The notes beneath the pieces are model-generated. The model was not told the origin of the DNA, did not search any database, and saw only the letters and a list, made by a program, of their open reading frames with translations. DNA of 64,000 bases. Origin: Opitutaceae bacterium (lineage in GTDB: Bacteria > Verrucomicrobiota > Verrucomicrobiia > Opitutales > Opitutaceae). The stretch's first letter is position 1; each line of letters begins with the position of its first letter. Location: NCBI GenBank assembly GCA_016711225.1, contig JADJTK010000019.1:62001-126000 (forward strand). The letters run 5' to 3'. Below are positions 1 through 9,236 of this stretch, one piece after another. A program made the position numbers and the translations under genes.

Positions 1-625
1 GCAGCCTGCGAACGTGGGTGTCAACCGTGCGCGTCTCGATCTCGGTCTCGTAGTTCCAGACATTGAGCAACAAATGCTCACGCGTCTGCACCCTACCCTT
101 GCGCTCCATCAGCAACCGGAGCAGGCGGAATTCGGTGGCAGTCAATTCCACGGGCGCCCCCTTGATCGTCACTTGGTGGCGCTCGTTATCGAGGACGATA
201 GAGCCGATCTCCAGACGTTTGGGTTGGTCATCCCCCGGTCCGGAGTGACGGCGCAGCAGACCTTGAACCCTAAGGATCAGCTCTTTCAAACTAAACGGCT
301 TACAGATGTAGTCGTCCCCGCCGACCTCCAGCCCGAGCACTCGGTCCGCCTCCTCGGCCTTCGCAGTGAGGAAGATCACGGGGATGGCCTTGGTTTTGGG
401 ATCGGCCCGCAACATCCGGCAGATCTGAATGCCGCCGATGTCGGGCATCATCACATCGAGGATCACCAGATCGGGCTGGTAAGCACGAATCTTGGCGATG
501 CTTTGAGTCGGATCGTTGAGCGCCTCAACTGCGAACCCTTTGGCCCGCAGCTGATAGCCCACGAGCTCGGTTACATCGGGCTCGTCGTCGACAATAAGGA
601 TGCGTTTGGACCGTGTTTCGGCCAT
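1..625 (-). CDS. OmpR/PhoB-family response regulator, partial (3' end outside window)
   Basis: The gene reads leftwards from an ATG at 625 and runs off the window, so the C-terminus is missing. The N-terminal half is a receiver domain with the acidic pair D13/D14, phospho-acceptor D57 in LVILDVMMPD, T87 and K109 in YICKPF. A linker leads to a winged-helix DNA-binding domain (from about residue 125, with ELTATEFRLLRLL and RTVDTHVRRL) typical of the PhoB/OmpR class. It would be a cytoplasmic transcription factor phosphorylated by a sensor kinase. No kinase is visible here; a partner may lie to the left. Family is clear; the regulon is unknown. Confidence 0.93.
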   Translation of the reverse strand, partial: MAETRSKRILIVDDEPDVTELVGYQLRAKGFAVEALNDPTQSIAKIRAYQPDLVILDVMMPDIGGIQICRMLRADPKTKAIPVIFLTAKAEEADRVLGLEVGGDDYICKPFSLKELILRVQGLLRRHSGPGDDQPKRLEIGSIVLDNERHQVTIKGAPVELTATEFRLLRLLMERKGRVQTREHLLLNVWNYETEIETRTVDTHVRRL

Positions 626-924
626 GACCCGGGAGACTAGAGCCGAAGCGACGGCTTTCCAGAGAAAAGCCCGACGTCACCGAATTGTCACTTGCATGTG
701 CACAGGACAGGCTCGCGCGGACTCCCCCGCAAGATAGCTGCAGCGCTTCCCGCTGAGCTAAGCGCTGCTCCGCCGGGCAAAGGGTGCGGGTGGGGGGTCG
801 CGAACGGGGTGAAGCAACTTGGCGAACTCTTCGTCTCGAACCCATACAGGCATCCCCGGCTGCGAACCGGGTGGATTGCCGGTAGCCTCCACTCGTCTGC
901 CTCCCGCTCGCAGAGGGCGCCCAA
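626..924. other. Intergenic region with one inverted repeat
   Basis: No convincing gene. It contains a perfect 9-bp inverted repeat (740-748 with 760-768, 11-nt loop). Its minus-strand reading resembles a tRNA D-arm, but no anticodon arm or matching acceptor follows. The region should hold the response-regulator promoter and the 3' end of the mnmG transcript. Confidence 0.4.
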
Positions 925-2829
925 TCAGGTGCCAGTCCCGGGATCGGCGGGGCGGTCCCCTGCCCTGCCCGACTCAATGAGGACCATCAACACGCTGATG
1001 TCCGCCGGATTCACCCCGCTGATGCGGCTGGCCTGGCCGAGCGTGGCCGGACGCAATTCGGCGAGCTTAAGGGCGCACTCCAGGCGTAGTCCGCGGACCT
1101 CACGGTAGTTCAGATCAAGCGGGATCCTCACCCGCTCAAGCCCGGACAAACGCTCGATAACCCGCGCCTCCCGCTCCAAATAGCCGCGGTAACGGATTCG
1201 GTAGAGAACCTCCGCCTGAACCTGCGGACTTTCTGCTAGAAATTCGGCCGGCAAAGAGACCGGCGGTGCGTCGGCCTCGCGCCGAACATGGTCGCCCCAC
1301 ATCAATCCTTGGTGGCGGGTGGTCTCCAGCTTCGTGAGCCAGTGCCCTACCCGCTCGGCCTTGCGCTCAATTCGCTGACGGCGGTCCGGAGTCAGGAGGT
1401 TCAGCTTCCGAATCTGGGGCAATAGCCGCATCTCAGCCGAACCATGATTGAGCAACAACCGATGCTCGGCCCGGCTGGTGAACATGCGATAGGGCTCATT
1501 CGTGCCTTTGGTGACGAGGTCGTCGATCAGCACGCCGATATAGGCTTCGTGCCGGCCCAGGACCATGGGGCTGCCACCTCGGGTCTTCTGAACGGCGTTG
1601 ATTCCGGCCACGACCCCCTGCCCAGCAGCCTCTTCATACCCAGAGGTCCCATTGATCTGGCCCGCCATGAACAAACCCTCGACTTTACGGGATTCGAGGC
1701 TCGGCCACAGCTGGGTGGGCGGCGCGAAGTCGTACTCCACGGCGTAAGCCGGGCGGAGCAGCTCCGCGCGTTCGAGCCCCGGAATGCTGCGCACCAACTC
1801 CAGTTGCACGGCAAACGGCATGCTGGTGGAAAGCCCGTTGATGTAGTACTCGTCGGTGTGCCGGCCTTCGGGCTCCAGAAACAGCAAGTGACGTGGTTTG
1901 TCGGCAAAACGGACGAACTTGTCCTCGATACTGGGGCAATAACGCGGACCCACGCCCTCGATCTGGCCCGAATACATCGCCGAGGTGTGCAGATTGCGCC
2001 GAACGATCGCCGCTGACTGTTCGGTGGTGTGGGTCATCCAACAGGAGACCTGGTCTGTACCGGGGACCCAGCCGAGCCGTTGTTGCCCGACTTGTTCCAC
2101 GTGGAACAGCGCTTGCGGGTCATGGGTGTCGTGGAACGCGAAGAGGGTAGGGTGCTCATCGCCCTTTTGCTCCTCCATCCGGGCGAAGTCGATGCTCCGC
2201 CCTGAGATCCGGGGTGGGGTGCCGGTCTTCAGCCGCCGCAACTCGATCCCCGCCGCCAGCAGGCTGGCCGAAAGGGTGCGGGCGCTGTAGTCGCCCAAAC
2301 GACCGCCTTCATTCTTGTTCATCCCGATATGGAGCAGTCCCCGCAGGAAGGTGCCTGTTGTTATGACCACGGTGCGCCCGCGGAAGTCGATATCGAGGTT
2401 GGTCCGGCAGCCCACCACCCGAGTACCCTCGTAAACCAGTTCGGTAACGGTGGCCTGGAAGAGCTGGAGGTTGGGCTGAAGCTCCAGAGTGTGCTTCATC
2501 CGGAACTGATAGGCCTTCTTGTCGCATTGGGCGCGCGGCGACTGCACCGCCGGGCCCTTGGATTCGTTCAACAGTCGGAACTGGATGGCCGTCGCGTCGG
2601 TATTGATCGCCATCTCGCCCCCAAGCGCATCGATCTCGCGCACGATATGGCCTTTCGCCTGGCCTCCGATGGCCGGATTGCAGCTCATCTGGGCCACCGT
2701 ATCGATGTTGCCGGAGAGCAGCAGGGTCGAAGCGCCCATTCGCGCCGCCGCCAGCGCCGCCTCGCAGCCGGCATGACCGGCCCCGCAGACGATGACATCG
2801 AAGGTTTTGTCCTGAAATACGTACGCCAT
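925..2829 (-). CDS. mnmG: tRNA uridine-5-carboxymethylaminomethyl(34) synthesis enzyme MnmG (GidA)
   Basis: FAD-dependent partner of MnmE. Together they install the (carboxymethyl)aminomethyl group on wobble uridine 34 of tRNAs using methylene-tetrahydrofolate. The 634-residue protein has the normal family length. Near the N-terminus is the FAD-binding Rossmann motif VCGAGHAGCEAA, followed by the family signature SCNPAIGGQAKGH and GTFLRGLLHIG. The C-terminal helical MnmE-binding domain is present (EVLYRIRYRGYLEREARVIE and the SRISGVNPADISVL region). ATG at 2829 is followed at once by the usual start of the FAD domain. It lies 27 nt downstream of mnmE in the same direction, so the two are very likely co-transcribed. 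Confidence 0.97.
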   Translation of the reverse strand: MAYVFQDKTFDVIVCGAGHAGCEAALAAARMGASTLLLSGNIDTVAQMSCNPAIGGQAKGHIVREIDALGGEMAINTDATAIQFRLLNESKGPAVQSPRAQCDKKAYQFRMKHTLELQPNLQLFQATVTELVYEGTRVVGCRTNLDIDFRGRTVVITTGTFLRGLLHIGMNKNEGGRLGDYSARTLSASLLAAGIELRRLKTGTPPRISGRSIDFARMEEQKGDEHPTLFAFHDTHDPQALFHVEQVGQQRLGWVPGTDQVSCWMTHTTEQSAAIVRRNLHTSAMYSGQIEGVGPRYCPSIEDKFVRFADKPRHLLFLEPEGRHTDEYYINGLSTSMPFAVQLELVRSIPGLERAELLRPAYAVEYDFAPPTQLWPSLESRKVEGLFMAGQINGTSGYEEAAGQGVVAGINAVQKTRGGSPMVLGRHEAYIGVLIDDLVTKGTNEPYRMFTSRAEHRLLLNHGSAEMRLLPQIRKLNLLTPDRRQRIERKAERVGHWLTKLETTRHQGLMWGDHVRREADAPPVSLPAEFLAESPQVQAEVLYRIRYRGYLEREARVIERLSGLERVRIPLDLNYREVRGLRLECALKLAELRPATLGQASRISGVNPADISVLMVLIESGRAGDRPADPGTGT

Positions 2830-2856
2830 GGCTTCGTAGGGTGGGGAAGGGGTCGG

Positions 2857-4215
2857 CTATTTGCCGATGCAGAAGGCGGAGAACAACTTGTCGAGAATCT
2901 GTTCGTGATCGACGCGCCCGCCGATCCGGCCAAGAGCATCCAGCGCTCCGCGCAGATCCGAAGCCATCAACTCATCCGCAGCCCCTGCCCGCAGTTTGGC
3001 CTCGGCTGCGGCGAGGCATTCGCCCGCTTCGGTGAGGTCGGTGGCATGGCGCGCGTTGATCGCAATCAGGTCCCCGTCGAGCACAAGTTGCTCTTTATCA
3101 ACCATTAACGAGATTGCGCGCTCGAGCTCCTCGATCCCTTGGCCTTGCAGGGCCGACACTGCTACGCGGCTAAATCCTCGCCACGCGTCCGGCAAATCTC
3201 CCGGGGCGGCGAGGTCGGTCTTGTTCCAAACCACAACAGTGTTGGCGGCGTGCAGCCGTCCGGCCAGCTCCGGCGGCAAGATGGGGCAGGGGAGAGAGGC
3301 GTCGAGCACCAGCAGGAAGAGGTCGGCCTCGGCGGCGCGCTCCAGGGTGCGCTCGATGCCGCGGCGCTCCAGAGGCGCCGGGGTCGGGTTGAGCCCAGCT
3401 GTATCTATGAAACGAATCTTATGCGGCCCCAACACCCGCGGCTCCTCGAGAAAGTCCCGCGTGGTGCCCGGCTCGGGGCTCACCAGCGCGCGCTCCCAGC
3501 CGAGCAGGCGGTTGAGCAGGCTGCTCTTGCCCGCGTTGGGTTCGCCCACGATCACCGTGCGCACTCCGTCGCGCAGCAACGCCCCGTAGTGCGCGGTGGC
3601 GAGCAGCCGCCCGGCCTCCTGCCGCAGCGCCGTCACCGCCGCCAACAATCGAATACGGTTCGCGGTCGGCAGGTCCTCCTCGGGAAAGTCGATGTAGGCC
3701 TCCACCTCGGCCACCACGTCCACCAACCGGGCGATCGCCCCGGCGATCTGTCGGCCGAGCGCCCCGCGCAACTGGCGGTTGGCCGCCTCCAGGGCGCGTT
3801 CGCTGCGCGCGTGGATCAGATCCATCACCGCCTCGGCCTGGCTTAGGTCCATGCGGCCGTTGAGAAACGCCCGTTTGGTGAACTCCCCGGGCTCGGCCGG
3901 CCGGCAACCGCGCGCAAACAAGTCCTCGAGCACGCGCTGGGCGATGTACGGGTTGCCGTGGCAGCCGATTTCCACCGTGTCCTCCCCGGTATAGGAGGCC
4001 GGTTGGGCAAAAAACGTGAACAGCACGTCGTCCACGAGTCGGCCTTCGCGGTCGCGATAGTCGCCGTGCCGGCTGGAACGGGGCAGGGGAGGACCCCCGA
4101 AAATCTCGGCCATCAGGCGGGCACTCTCGCTCCCGGATACGCGGATGAGGGCGATCGCCGACTCCCCGGACGGAGTGGCCAGCGCGGCAATGGTGTCTTC
4201 GTGGGCGACGGGCAT
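2857..4215 (-). CDS. mnmE: tRNA uridine-5-carboxymethylaminomethyl(34) synthesis GTPase MnmE (TrmE)
   Basis: GTPase that works with MnmG on tRNA wobble uridine. The 452-residue protein has an N-terminal tetrahydrofolate-binding domain (starting VAHEDTIAALATPSGESAIA), helical segments, and an inserted Ras-like G domain. That domain has P-loop GEPNAGKSS at about residue 223, G2 GTTRD, G3 DTAG near 269 and G4 WNKTDL. The C-terminus is FCIGK, the conserved CxGK ending whose cysteine is catalytically important. I chose the ATG at 4215 because conserved sequence begins immediately; the frame stays open upstream with no family sequence. It precedes mnmG and follows a small membrane gene by 91 nt. 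Confidence 0.96.
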   Translation of the reverse strand: MPVAHEDTIAALATPSGESAIALIRVSGSESARLMAEIFGGPPLPRSSRHGDYRDREGRLVDDVLFTFFAQPASYTGEDTVEIGCHGNPYIAQRVLEDLFARGCRPAEPGEFTKRAFLNGRMDLSQAEAVMDLIHARSERALEAANRQLRGALGRQIAGAIARLVDVVAEVEAYIDFPEEDLPTANRIRLLAAVTALRQEAGRLLATAHYGALLRDGVRTVIVGEPNAGKSSLLNRLLGWERALVSPEPGTTRDFLEEPRVLGPHKIRFIDTAGLNPTPAPLERRGIERTLERAAEADLFLLVLDASLPCPILPPELAGRLHAANTVVVWNKTDLAAPGDLPDAWRGFSRVAVSALQGQGIEELERAISLMVDKEQLVLDGDLIAINARHATDLTEAGECLAAAEAKLRAGAADELMASDLRGALDALGRIGGRVDHEQILDKLFSAFCIGK

Positions 4216-4306
4216 TCGAGCTGAACTTGCACGCCGCCGCCGGGAAAACAATCCCGCACCTGCGCCGCCGCCGGGCGGGGACCCAGCACGGGCCGAGGTC
4301 GCCACC

Positions 4307-4603
4307 CTACGCGGTGGGCGCCGCGGTCTCGCCGCCGCTGCTTCCGCTGAACTCCGCCTTCGGTCTTGTCGCCCATAGCCAAAGACGCACCGCCACCCAG
4401 CCTGGCGCGAATACAAGAAGGAACCCGCGCAGCAGAAGAAACACCACCGTGATCCCCAGCGCCCCACGCGAACCGGCACCGGGCGCGAGCAGGTGCTCCA
4501 GCAGATTCACCCTGGCCAGCACCTGCAGCAGAGCAAAGTGGGCGAGCACCAGAACGGCCGCCTCAACCACGATGCGACGCAAGGAGGGTGGGGGACGTTT
4601 CAT
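4307..4603 (-). CDS. Small membrane protein of unknown function
   Basis: A 98-residue protein starting with basic residues (MKRPPPSLRR), followed by two strong hydrophobic segments at about residues 11-28 and 46-75, and a polar C-terminal tail. Topology suggests two or three inner-membrane helices. Its ATG overlaps the stop of the upstream gene in an ATGA arrangement (4600-4603), so translation is probably coupled. It lies upstream of mnmE. I do not recognise the family. Confidence 0.6.
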   Translation of the reverse strand: MKRPPPSLRRIVVEAAVLVLAHFALLQVLARVNLLEHLLAPGAGSRGALGITVVFLLLRGFLLVFAPGWVAVRLWLWATRPKAEFSGSSGGETAAPTA

Positions 4604-5892
4604 GGCTGGGCGGGTTGGGCGGTGAACATCGCCAGCATGATGGCGTTTCCGAGTGGCCCGCCGGTAATAAAATAGCGCTCCGCCCCGCGGGAAACCGGCG
4701 CGCCGGTGAGATAGGCGGTGCGAGCGAGCTTCATGTAGAGTGTGCGATCCCCGAAGGCTCGGCTGCACGCGATGCTGAAACCTGTACCGGACGGGCTCAT
4801 ACCAAAGATCAATGGTCCCGAATCAATGTCCCCGCCGCCACGCTCGCCGCTGGCATACTCGTCGACAAAGCCAAACCCCAGGATCGAGCCGGCGAGATGG
4901 GTGCGCACCGCAGCGAAGAGAGCCCCGGAAACCTCGCTCTCGCCCATGGAGAGAAAGTACGCGGCCAAGGCGGTCCCACTCGCCCGGCCCCGATCGTAGG
5001 ATAACCCGGTGCGGCCATCGATCGCCTGCAGGAGCAGGCCCGTGCGCGGGTCGCGCCAGCCGGCACGCATCTGCTGCAGCGTCGGCGCAATGTCCTTTAA
5101 ATGATCTGTGCCCGTGACCCGTTGGTGGATCAGCAACGAGGCGATCCCGGCGGCGTTGTCGACCGGATAGGCTTCGTTGGGGTAGGTCTCGACAATGTGC
5201 TGCGCACTGTCGCGGAATCGCCGCGCCAGCGCGAACGAGATCCGGTCGTTGAGCGCGGCATGGTTCGAATCGGGAAACGTCGCTCGTTCCAACGAGAGCA
5301 CCAGGTTGAGGTAGCCCAGATAGGCCGCATGGCCCTTGGCGCCGTCGAGGGAGGCCAGCGCATCCTCGCCCCACTGCTGGGCATCGAAGTCCCGCACGGA
5401 ACGCGAAACCAAGCCTGTGATTGAATTCTCAATTCCCGGGCGGAGTTCACCGGCCAGCTCCGGATGCTCCCGACAGACCTGCAACAGTCCGAGCGCGGCC
5501 ATCTGATAGGTGCCAAACTGCCACTCGCCCCGGAACAGCGCGCTGTCGGAGGTGAAAGCATCGGAGGAGACGCCCTGCGCCACCGTGGCCGCCACATGCC
5601 GCGCCAAGGCGGCCACGGCGCGCGGTTCGCCCACCAACCAGCGCGCCCCCTCTCGCCCACACCACCAACGAGGAAGGCTCACCGTGCAGGTCGCGAACAG
5701 CAGCACCGCCAGGGTCCCCCGCAACCAAGGGCGAAGGGGTGTTTGGTCTTCGGGCACGCCGGCACGATGCCCGATCCTCCCGCCCCGGCAAGCCGGCAGA
5801 GAAACCACACCGTCGTCCCGGCGGTGCCCGCGAATCCACCCGCGCACCGGAACGACAATTACCGTCCGCCCGTCTGGCTCCACCAACCGCAC
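4600..5892 (-). CDS. Membrane-anchored protein of unknown function, probably helical (alpha/alpha) fold
   Basis: A 430-residue product from a GTG at 5892; a GAGGAG ribosome-binding site about 10 nt upstream supports this start. A second GTG at 5757 would place the membrane segment nearer the N-terminus. One hydrophobic segment at about residues 58-74 (LRGTLAVLLFATCTVSLP) suggests membrane anchoring. The rest is soluble, with patterns such as GEWQFGTYQMAALGLLQV and YPVDNAAGIASLL reminiscent of alpha/alpha-barrel enzymes, perhaps the linalool dehydratase-isomerase type; that is a guess. It heads the run leading to mnmE/mnmG and is divergent from the nitroreductase gene, 52 nt away. Confidence 0.6.
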   Translation of the reverse strand: MRLVEPDGRTVIVVPVRGWIRGHRRDDGVVSLPACRGGRIGHRAGVPEDQTPLRPWLRGTLAVLLFATCTVSLPRWWCGREGARWLVGEPRAVAALARHVAATVAQGVSSDAFTSDSALFRGEWQFGTYQMAALGLLQVCREHPELAGELRPGIENSITGLVSRSVRDFDAQQWGEDALASLDGAKGHAAYLGYLNLVLSLERATFPDSNHAALNDRISFALARRFRDSAQHIVETYPNEAYPVDNAAGIASLLIHQRVTGTDHLKDIAPTLQQMRAGWRDPRTGLLLQAIDGRTGLSYDRGRASGTALAAYFLSMGESEVSGALFAAVRTHLAGSILGFGFVDEYASGERGGGDIDSGPLIFGMSPSGTGFSIACSRAFGDRTLYMKLARTAYLTGAPVSRGAERYFITGGPLGNAIMLAMFTAQPAQP

Positions 5893-5944
5893 GGCGAGCT
5901 ATCTCCTCGACCGGAAGCATGGGCGGGGTTTGATTCGCCCGCAC

Positions 5945-6613
5945 ATGAACGCCCTCGATGCCATGCACGCCCGCCGCTCCATCCGCGAGTTCACCGACGA
6001 ACTCGTCCCGGCGGACACCATCCACCAACTTGTCACGGCCGCCGGTCGCGCCCCGAGCTCCAAGAACACCCAGCCCTGGCGCCTGTATCTGGTTCAAGGT
6101 GCCGCGCTCGACGCCTTGCGCAGCGACTACCTCGCGGCCTTCGACGCCAAGACTCCCGCCAAGCCCGGATACCCCTACTCACCCAATCCGCTGCCCGAAG
6201 CCTGGGCCGCACGCGCCAAGGACGTCGGCATCGGGATCTTCAAACACAAGGGCATCGGCCGCGACGACCTCGACAAGCGCCACGCCCACGATCGCGAGAA
6301 CTTCCGCTTCTTCGGGGCGCACCAGATGTTCTTCCTCGGCACCCAGGCTTCCGCCTTCGCCTACGGCACGTTTCTCGACTGCGGCTTTGTCCTCGACAAC
6401 CTGATGCTCGGCTTGACGGCCCTCGGCTACGGTTCCTGCCCGCAATTCAGCGTGATGATCTACCCCGACCTGCTCCGGAAACACATCCCGGGCACCGAGG
6501 ACACACTCTTCATTTCCGGTCTGCCCTTCGGGCGTCCCAAGCCCGGCAGTCTCGTCAACGAATTCCAGCCGGCGCGCCTGCCGCTCGACGCCTGGTTTCA
6601 GACGGTAGATTGA
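5945..6613 (+). CDS. Nitroreductase family protein
   Basis: A 222-residue FMN-dependent oxidoreductase of the NfsB/FRP-like superfamily. The N-terminus holds the FMN-contacting pattern MHARRSIREF, then AAGRAPSSKNTQPWRLYLV. Mid-protein has the helix DCGFVLDNLMLGLTALGYGSCPQ, and the C-terminal FMN phosphate region contains ISGLPFGRPKPGS. Such enzymes reduce nitroaromatics, quinones or flavins with NAD(P)H; the physiological substrate cannot be read. The ATG at 5945 precedes the conserved start by a few residues. It is a single-gene unit, divergent from the gene to its left. Confidence 0.9.
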   Translation: MNALDAMHARRSIREFTDELVPADTIHQLVTAAGRAPSSKNTQPWRLYLVQGAALDALRSDYLAAFDAKTPAKPGYPYSPNPLPEAWAARAKDVGIGIFKHKGIGRDDLDKRHAHDRENFRFFGAHQMFFLGTQASAFAYGTFLDCGFVLDNLMLGLTALGYGSCPQFSVMIYPDLLRKHIPGTEDTLFISGLPFGRPKPGSLVNEFQPARLPLDAWFQTVD

Positions 6614-6664
6614 GCCACCCCGCGGCGGGAGGCACCCCGTTGGCGCCCTCAGCCGCCCGCCCGT

Positions 6665-6886
6665 TCAGTCGGCGGAGCTCTTGGCCTTAATCGTGGCCGT
6701 CAAGGTGGTTCGCGCGGCCGTGGTGGTGCCGCTGAGATGCACCAGTCGCCAATCGATGGACTCAGCCCCCAAGGTCAACCGGGCCTTGGTGGTCGCCGCA
6801 CCCAAGGCCTCCCCGAAGTCGCCGCTCACCGACTGCCCGGTGAAGTCTTCCACGCTGCGTCCGTTGGCCGGAATGAGTTTGTGCAT
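6665..6886 (-). CDS. Small dodecin-like protein
   Basis: A 73-residue protein starting MHKLIPANGRSVEDF. The second half has the dodecin order: a helix with repeated alanines (FGEALGAATTKARLTLG), then IDWRLVHLSGT and a final strand TTLTATIKAK. Dodecins are about 70-residue beta-alpha-beta-beta proteins that form hollow dodecamers binding flavin or CoA; here W47 of the IDW motif would match the flavin-stacking tryptophan. The match is by eye and the N-terminus is atypical, so this is an inference. It stands alone, convergent with the nitroreductase gene. Confidence 0.5.
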   Translation of the reverse strand: MHKLIPANGRSVEDFTGQSVSGDFGEALGAATTKARLTLGAESIDWRLVHLSGTTTAARTTLTATIKAKSSAD

Positions 6887-7037
6887 GCAGCCGAGCGTAG
6901 ACTTGAAGCGCGCCCCGACAACCCTTTTGCCGGCCCGTCGGCGCCGAGGTCGGGCCCACGGCGCGCGGTGTCCGAATTCTTCCCGCCGGCCCGGCACCGG
7001 AGCTCGCCGGCCGCGGCTGCGCGGATAGACTCGGGCC

Positions 7038-7532
7038 ATGGCGACACTTGCAGACGCGGCCCAGGAATTCCTCTCCCAACGGCGTATCGCAGTGGTGGGG
7101 GTCTCGCGCCACCCGAGCCGGCCGGCGAACCTCAACCTGCGCAAACTGCGGGCGACCGGCCACGACGTTTTCGCCGTCAACCCGGCAACGGCACTGGCCG
7201 AAGGTGGGGTGTGCTATCCCCACCTGCGGGCGATCCCCGGCGGCGTCGATGCCGTCCTGATCGCCACCCCGCCGGCCGCCACCCCCTCCATTGTGCGCGA
7301 GTGTGCCTTCCTCGGCATCCGCCATGTCTGGATTCACCGTTCCTTCGGCGGCGGCAGCTGGGCGCCCGAAGCGGAATCGATCGCACGCGAGCATGGGATG
7401 GTCCTAATTCCGGGCGGCTGTCCGGCGATGTTCTGCGCACCGATCGATCCAGCCCACCGCTGCTTCCGCTGGATTCTCGGTCTGTTGGGTAAGCTGCCGC
7501 AGACGGTCGGGACAAACCTCGCGAACGACTAA
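7038..7532 (+). CDS. CoA-binding domain protein (YccU-like)
   Basis: A 164-residue single-domain protein of the CoA_binding_2 family. The Rossmann-like start RRIAVVGVSRHPSRPANLN is followed by VFAVNPATALAEG and PGGVDAVLIATPPAATPSIV, then the C-terminal GMVLIPGGCPAMFC with the usual Gly-Gly-Cys-Pro signature. The family binds CoA or a related nucleotide; a catalytic role is not established. ATG at 7038 is followed by a short leader helix normal for the family. Confidence 0.88.
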   Translation: MATLADAAQEFLSQRRIAVVGVSRHPSRPANLNLRKLRATGHDVFAVNPATALAEGGVCYPHLRAIPGGVDAVLIATPPAATPSIVRECAFLGIRHVWIHRSFGGGSWAPEAESIAREHGMVLIPGGCPAMFCAPIDPAHRCFRWILGLLGKLPQTVGTNLAND

Positions 7533-7575
7533 TAGACCCGCGGACAAACAACGATGAGTCGCAACCAGCGGCCGG

Positions 7576-8175
7576 CTACGCCTGCCGGCTGGACTCGGGT
7601 TCAAACTCGCCCCGGAGCAAGCCGTAACAGAGAGACCCGGTGATGGAGCCATCGGCATGGCGCTTGTCCTCGCGGACGTGCCCTTCAAGACGGAACCCGC
7701 AGCGCTCGGCGATGCGCCGGCTTGGAACATTGGTGTCGTCGCACCAGAGGCCTACCCGATGGGCCCCGAGCTCGGCGAAGGCAAAGACCAGCCCCCGCTG
7801 AGCGGCCTCGGTCATGTAGCCCCGGTTGACATGGGTGCAGTCGGCAAAGAAACCGAGATTGAGGGCGGGCAGCCCGGCGTGAGTGACCTCCAGGTACAAC
7901 TGGCCGGCAAACTCCTCGCTCCCCTGCAGAAACACCCCCAACGCGAACGCGGTGCGCTCCTGCCAGTGTTTGGTGAAGCCGCGCAGCACGCCCGCGGCGT
8001 CGTCCACGCAATGAATGCCGAATACCGTATTGCCCGACTCATGGCGCTCCAGATGCGCGAGATTGCGCTGCCCCATCGTAAAATACCACCGTGCATCACC
8101 CACACGATACGGGCGCAGAAAGAGGCGCTCGGTATCTAATCGCTCGGGCAGGGCGCCAAGGCTCAACAGAGGCAT
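7576..8175 (-). CDS. GNAT-family N-acetyltransferase (RimJ/RimL type)
   Basis: A 199-residue acetyltransferase beginning LDTERLFLRPYRVGDA, the standard RimJ/RimL opening. The acetyl-CoA binding region is NRGYMTEAAQRGLVFAFAELG, and the C-terminal DTNVPSRRIAERCGFRLEG is the conserved N-x-x-S-x-x-x-x-E-x-x-G-F motif. The family acetylates protein N-termini or small molecules; the substrate is unknown. I chose the ATG at 8175; the frame stays open upstream but has no family sequence. Convergent with the CoA-binding protein. Confidence 0.88.
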   Translation of the reverse strand: MPLLSLGALPERLDTERLFLRPYRVGDARWYFTMGQRNLAHLERHESGNTVFGIHCVDDAAGVLRGFTKHWQERTAFALGVFLQGSEEFAGQLYLEVTHAGLPALNLGFFADCTHVNRGYMTEAAQRGLVFAFAELGAHRVGLWCDDTNVPSRRIAERCGFRLEGHVREDKRHADGSITGSLCYGLLRGEFEPESSRQA

Positions 8176-8366
8176 GGCGCGACCCTGCCGGATCCCCGCC
8201 CGGAACCGAGCCCCAAACAATGGGGAGGACCGTCCATGGCCGGCAGTCTCGGCGCGTCCTGAGCCCGCACCATGCTTGCACCCGGGTTCCGCATCAGGGT
8301 TACTCGTGGCACCGCCCCTAAGGCCCATCGCGAGGTCCTCGCACACACCGCACCGACCGCACCACC

Positions 8367-9236
8367 ATGAAACACCTCTGCGCCCTTCTTGCCCTCTCGA
8401 CTGGATTGGCCCAGCCGCTGGCGCGCGCCGCCGATCCCTCGTCTGCCACAAGCGACGAGCGCATGGACAAACTCGAACAACGCGTCGACAAGATCGACCG
8501 CTCGCTCGACCAGATCCTCTTGCTCCTGCAGAATCAACAGGCCGCTCCGGCGCCCCAAGCGGCGGGAGCGATAGCGCGGGAACCTGCCGGGACGCTACCG
8601 TCACCGCCTGCGGCACCGGCGACGACACCCGAAACCGACACGTCGATCACCTTGGCACCCATACCGGTGGCCGCCGCCCTCAAGCCCGGGGTACTGCTCG
8701 ACGTCTGGTTGCGCCCCACCGGCTATCGCGGCGGCGTCCCCTCGAGCCCGAGCTTGGTAACCCTTCGCGATCAACGCGGCCCCTGCTTTCAACTCGGTCG
8801 CCATACCGAGGAAAAGGAACTCGCCAGCAACATCGGGAAACCCCTGGTCCAAGTCTGGCGCTGCTACCTGTCCATCAAGACTGCCGGCACCTACGTGCTG
8901 ATCGCGGAATCACGGCGCACGACCGACCGCAACGTCGCCAAGGACCAGGTCTGGGACGACTACAAGTTCGAGTGGCGCACGCAGCTGAGCCTCAACGGGA
9001 AGACCCTGCTGGACGAGACCAACCGATTCGAAAGCGCCGGGAAGGGCGCCCTGTCCCGACCATTCACCCTGAAGCTCACGCCCGGATACTATGCCGTGCA
9101 GCTGGTCACCTGGCTGCCCGAACATCCGGCAAGCGAGGTCTATGACTACAAGCCACTGACCGTGGCGCTTCGCCTGCGCGAACCGGGCGCGCTCAAACCG
9201 CGGGACCTCGCCTCAGGCGATTTTCTCACCGAATAG
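8367..9236 (+). CDS. Exported coiled-coil protein of unknown function
   Basis: A 289-residue protein with a signal peptide (about 1-21, MKHLCALLALSTGLAQPLAR then AADP). A short coiled coil follows (about 31-58, MDKLEQRVDKIDRSLDQIL), then a Pro/Ala/Thr-rich linker and a C-terminal beta-rich domain from about residue 100. That domain, with YLSIKTAGTYVLIAES and LSLNGKTLLDETN, resembles a PA14/carbohydrate-binding sandwich. Likely periplasmic or surface. Its substrate is unknown. Confidence 0.65.
   Translation: MKHLCALLALSTGLAQPLARAADPSSATSDERMDKLEQRVDKIDRSLDQILLLLQNQQAAPAPQAAGAIAREPAGTLPSPPAAPATTPETDTSITLAPIPVAAALKPGVLLDVWLRPTGYRGGVPSSPSLVTLRDQRGPCFQLGRHTEEKELASNIGKPLVQVWRCYLSIKTAGTYVLIAESRRTTDRNVAKDQVWDDYKFEWRTQLSLNGKTLLDETNRFESAGKGALSRPFTLKLTPGYYAVQLVTWLPEHPASEVYDYKPLTVALRLREPGALKPRDLASGDFLTE

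Noticed and set aside
700..790. tRNA-like sequence on the minus strand (TTAGCTCAGCGGGAAGCGCT)
   Set aside because: The D-arm-like part is present, but no anticodon stem, T-arm of the right spacing or acceptor pairing follows; it is explained by a 9-bp inverted repeat.
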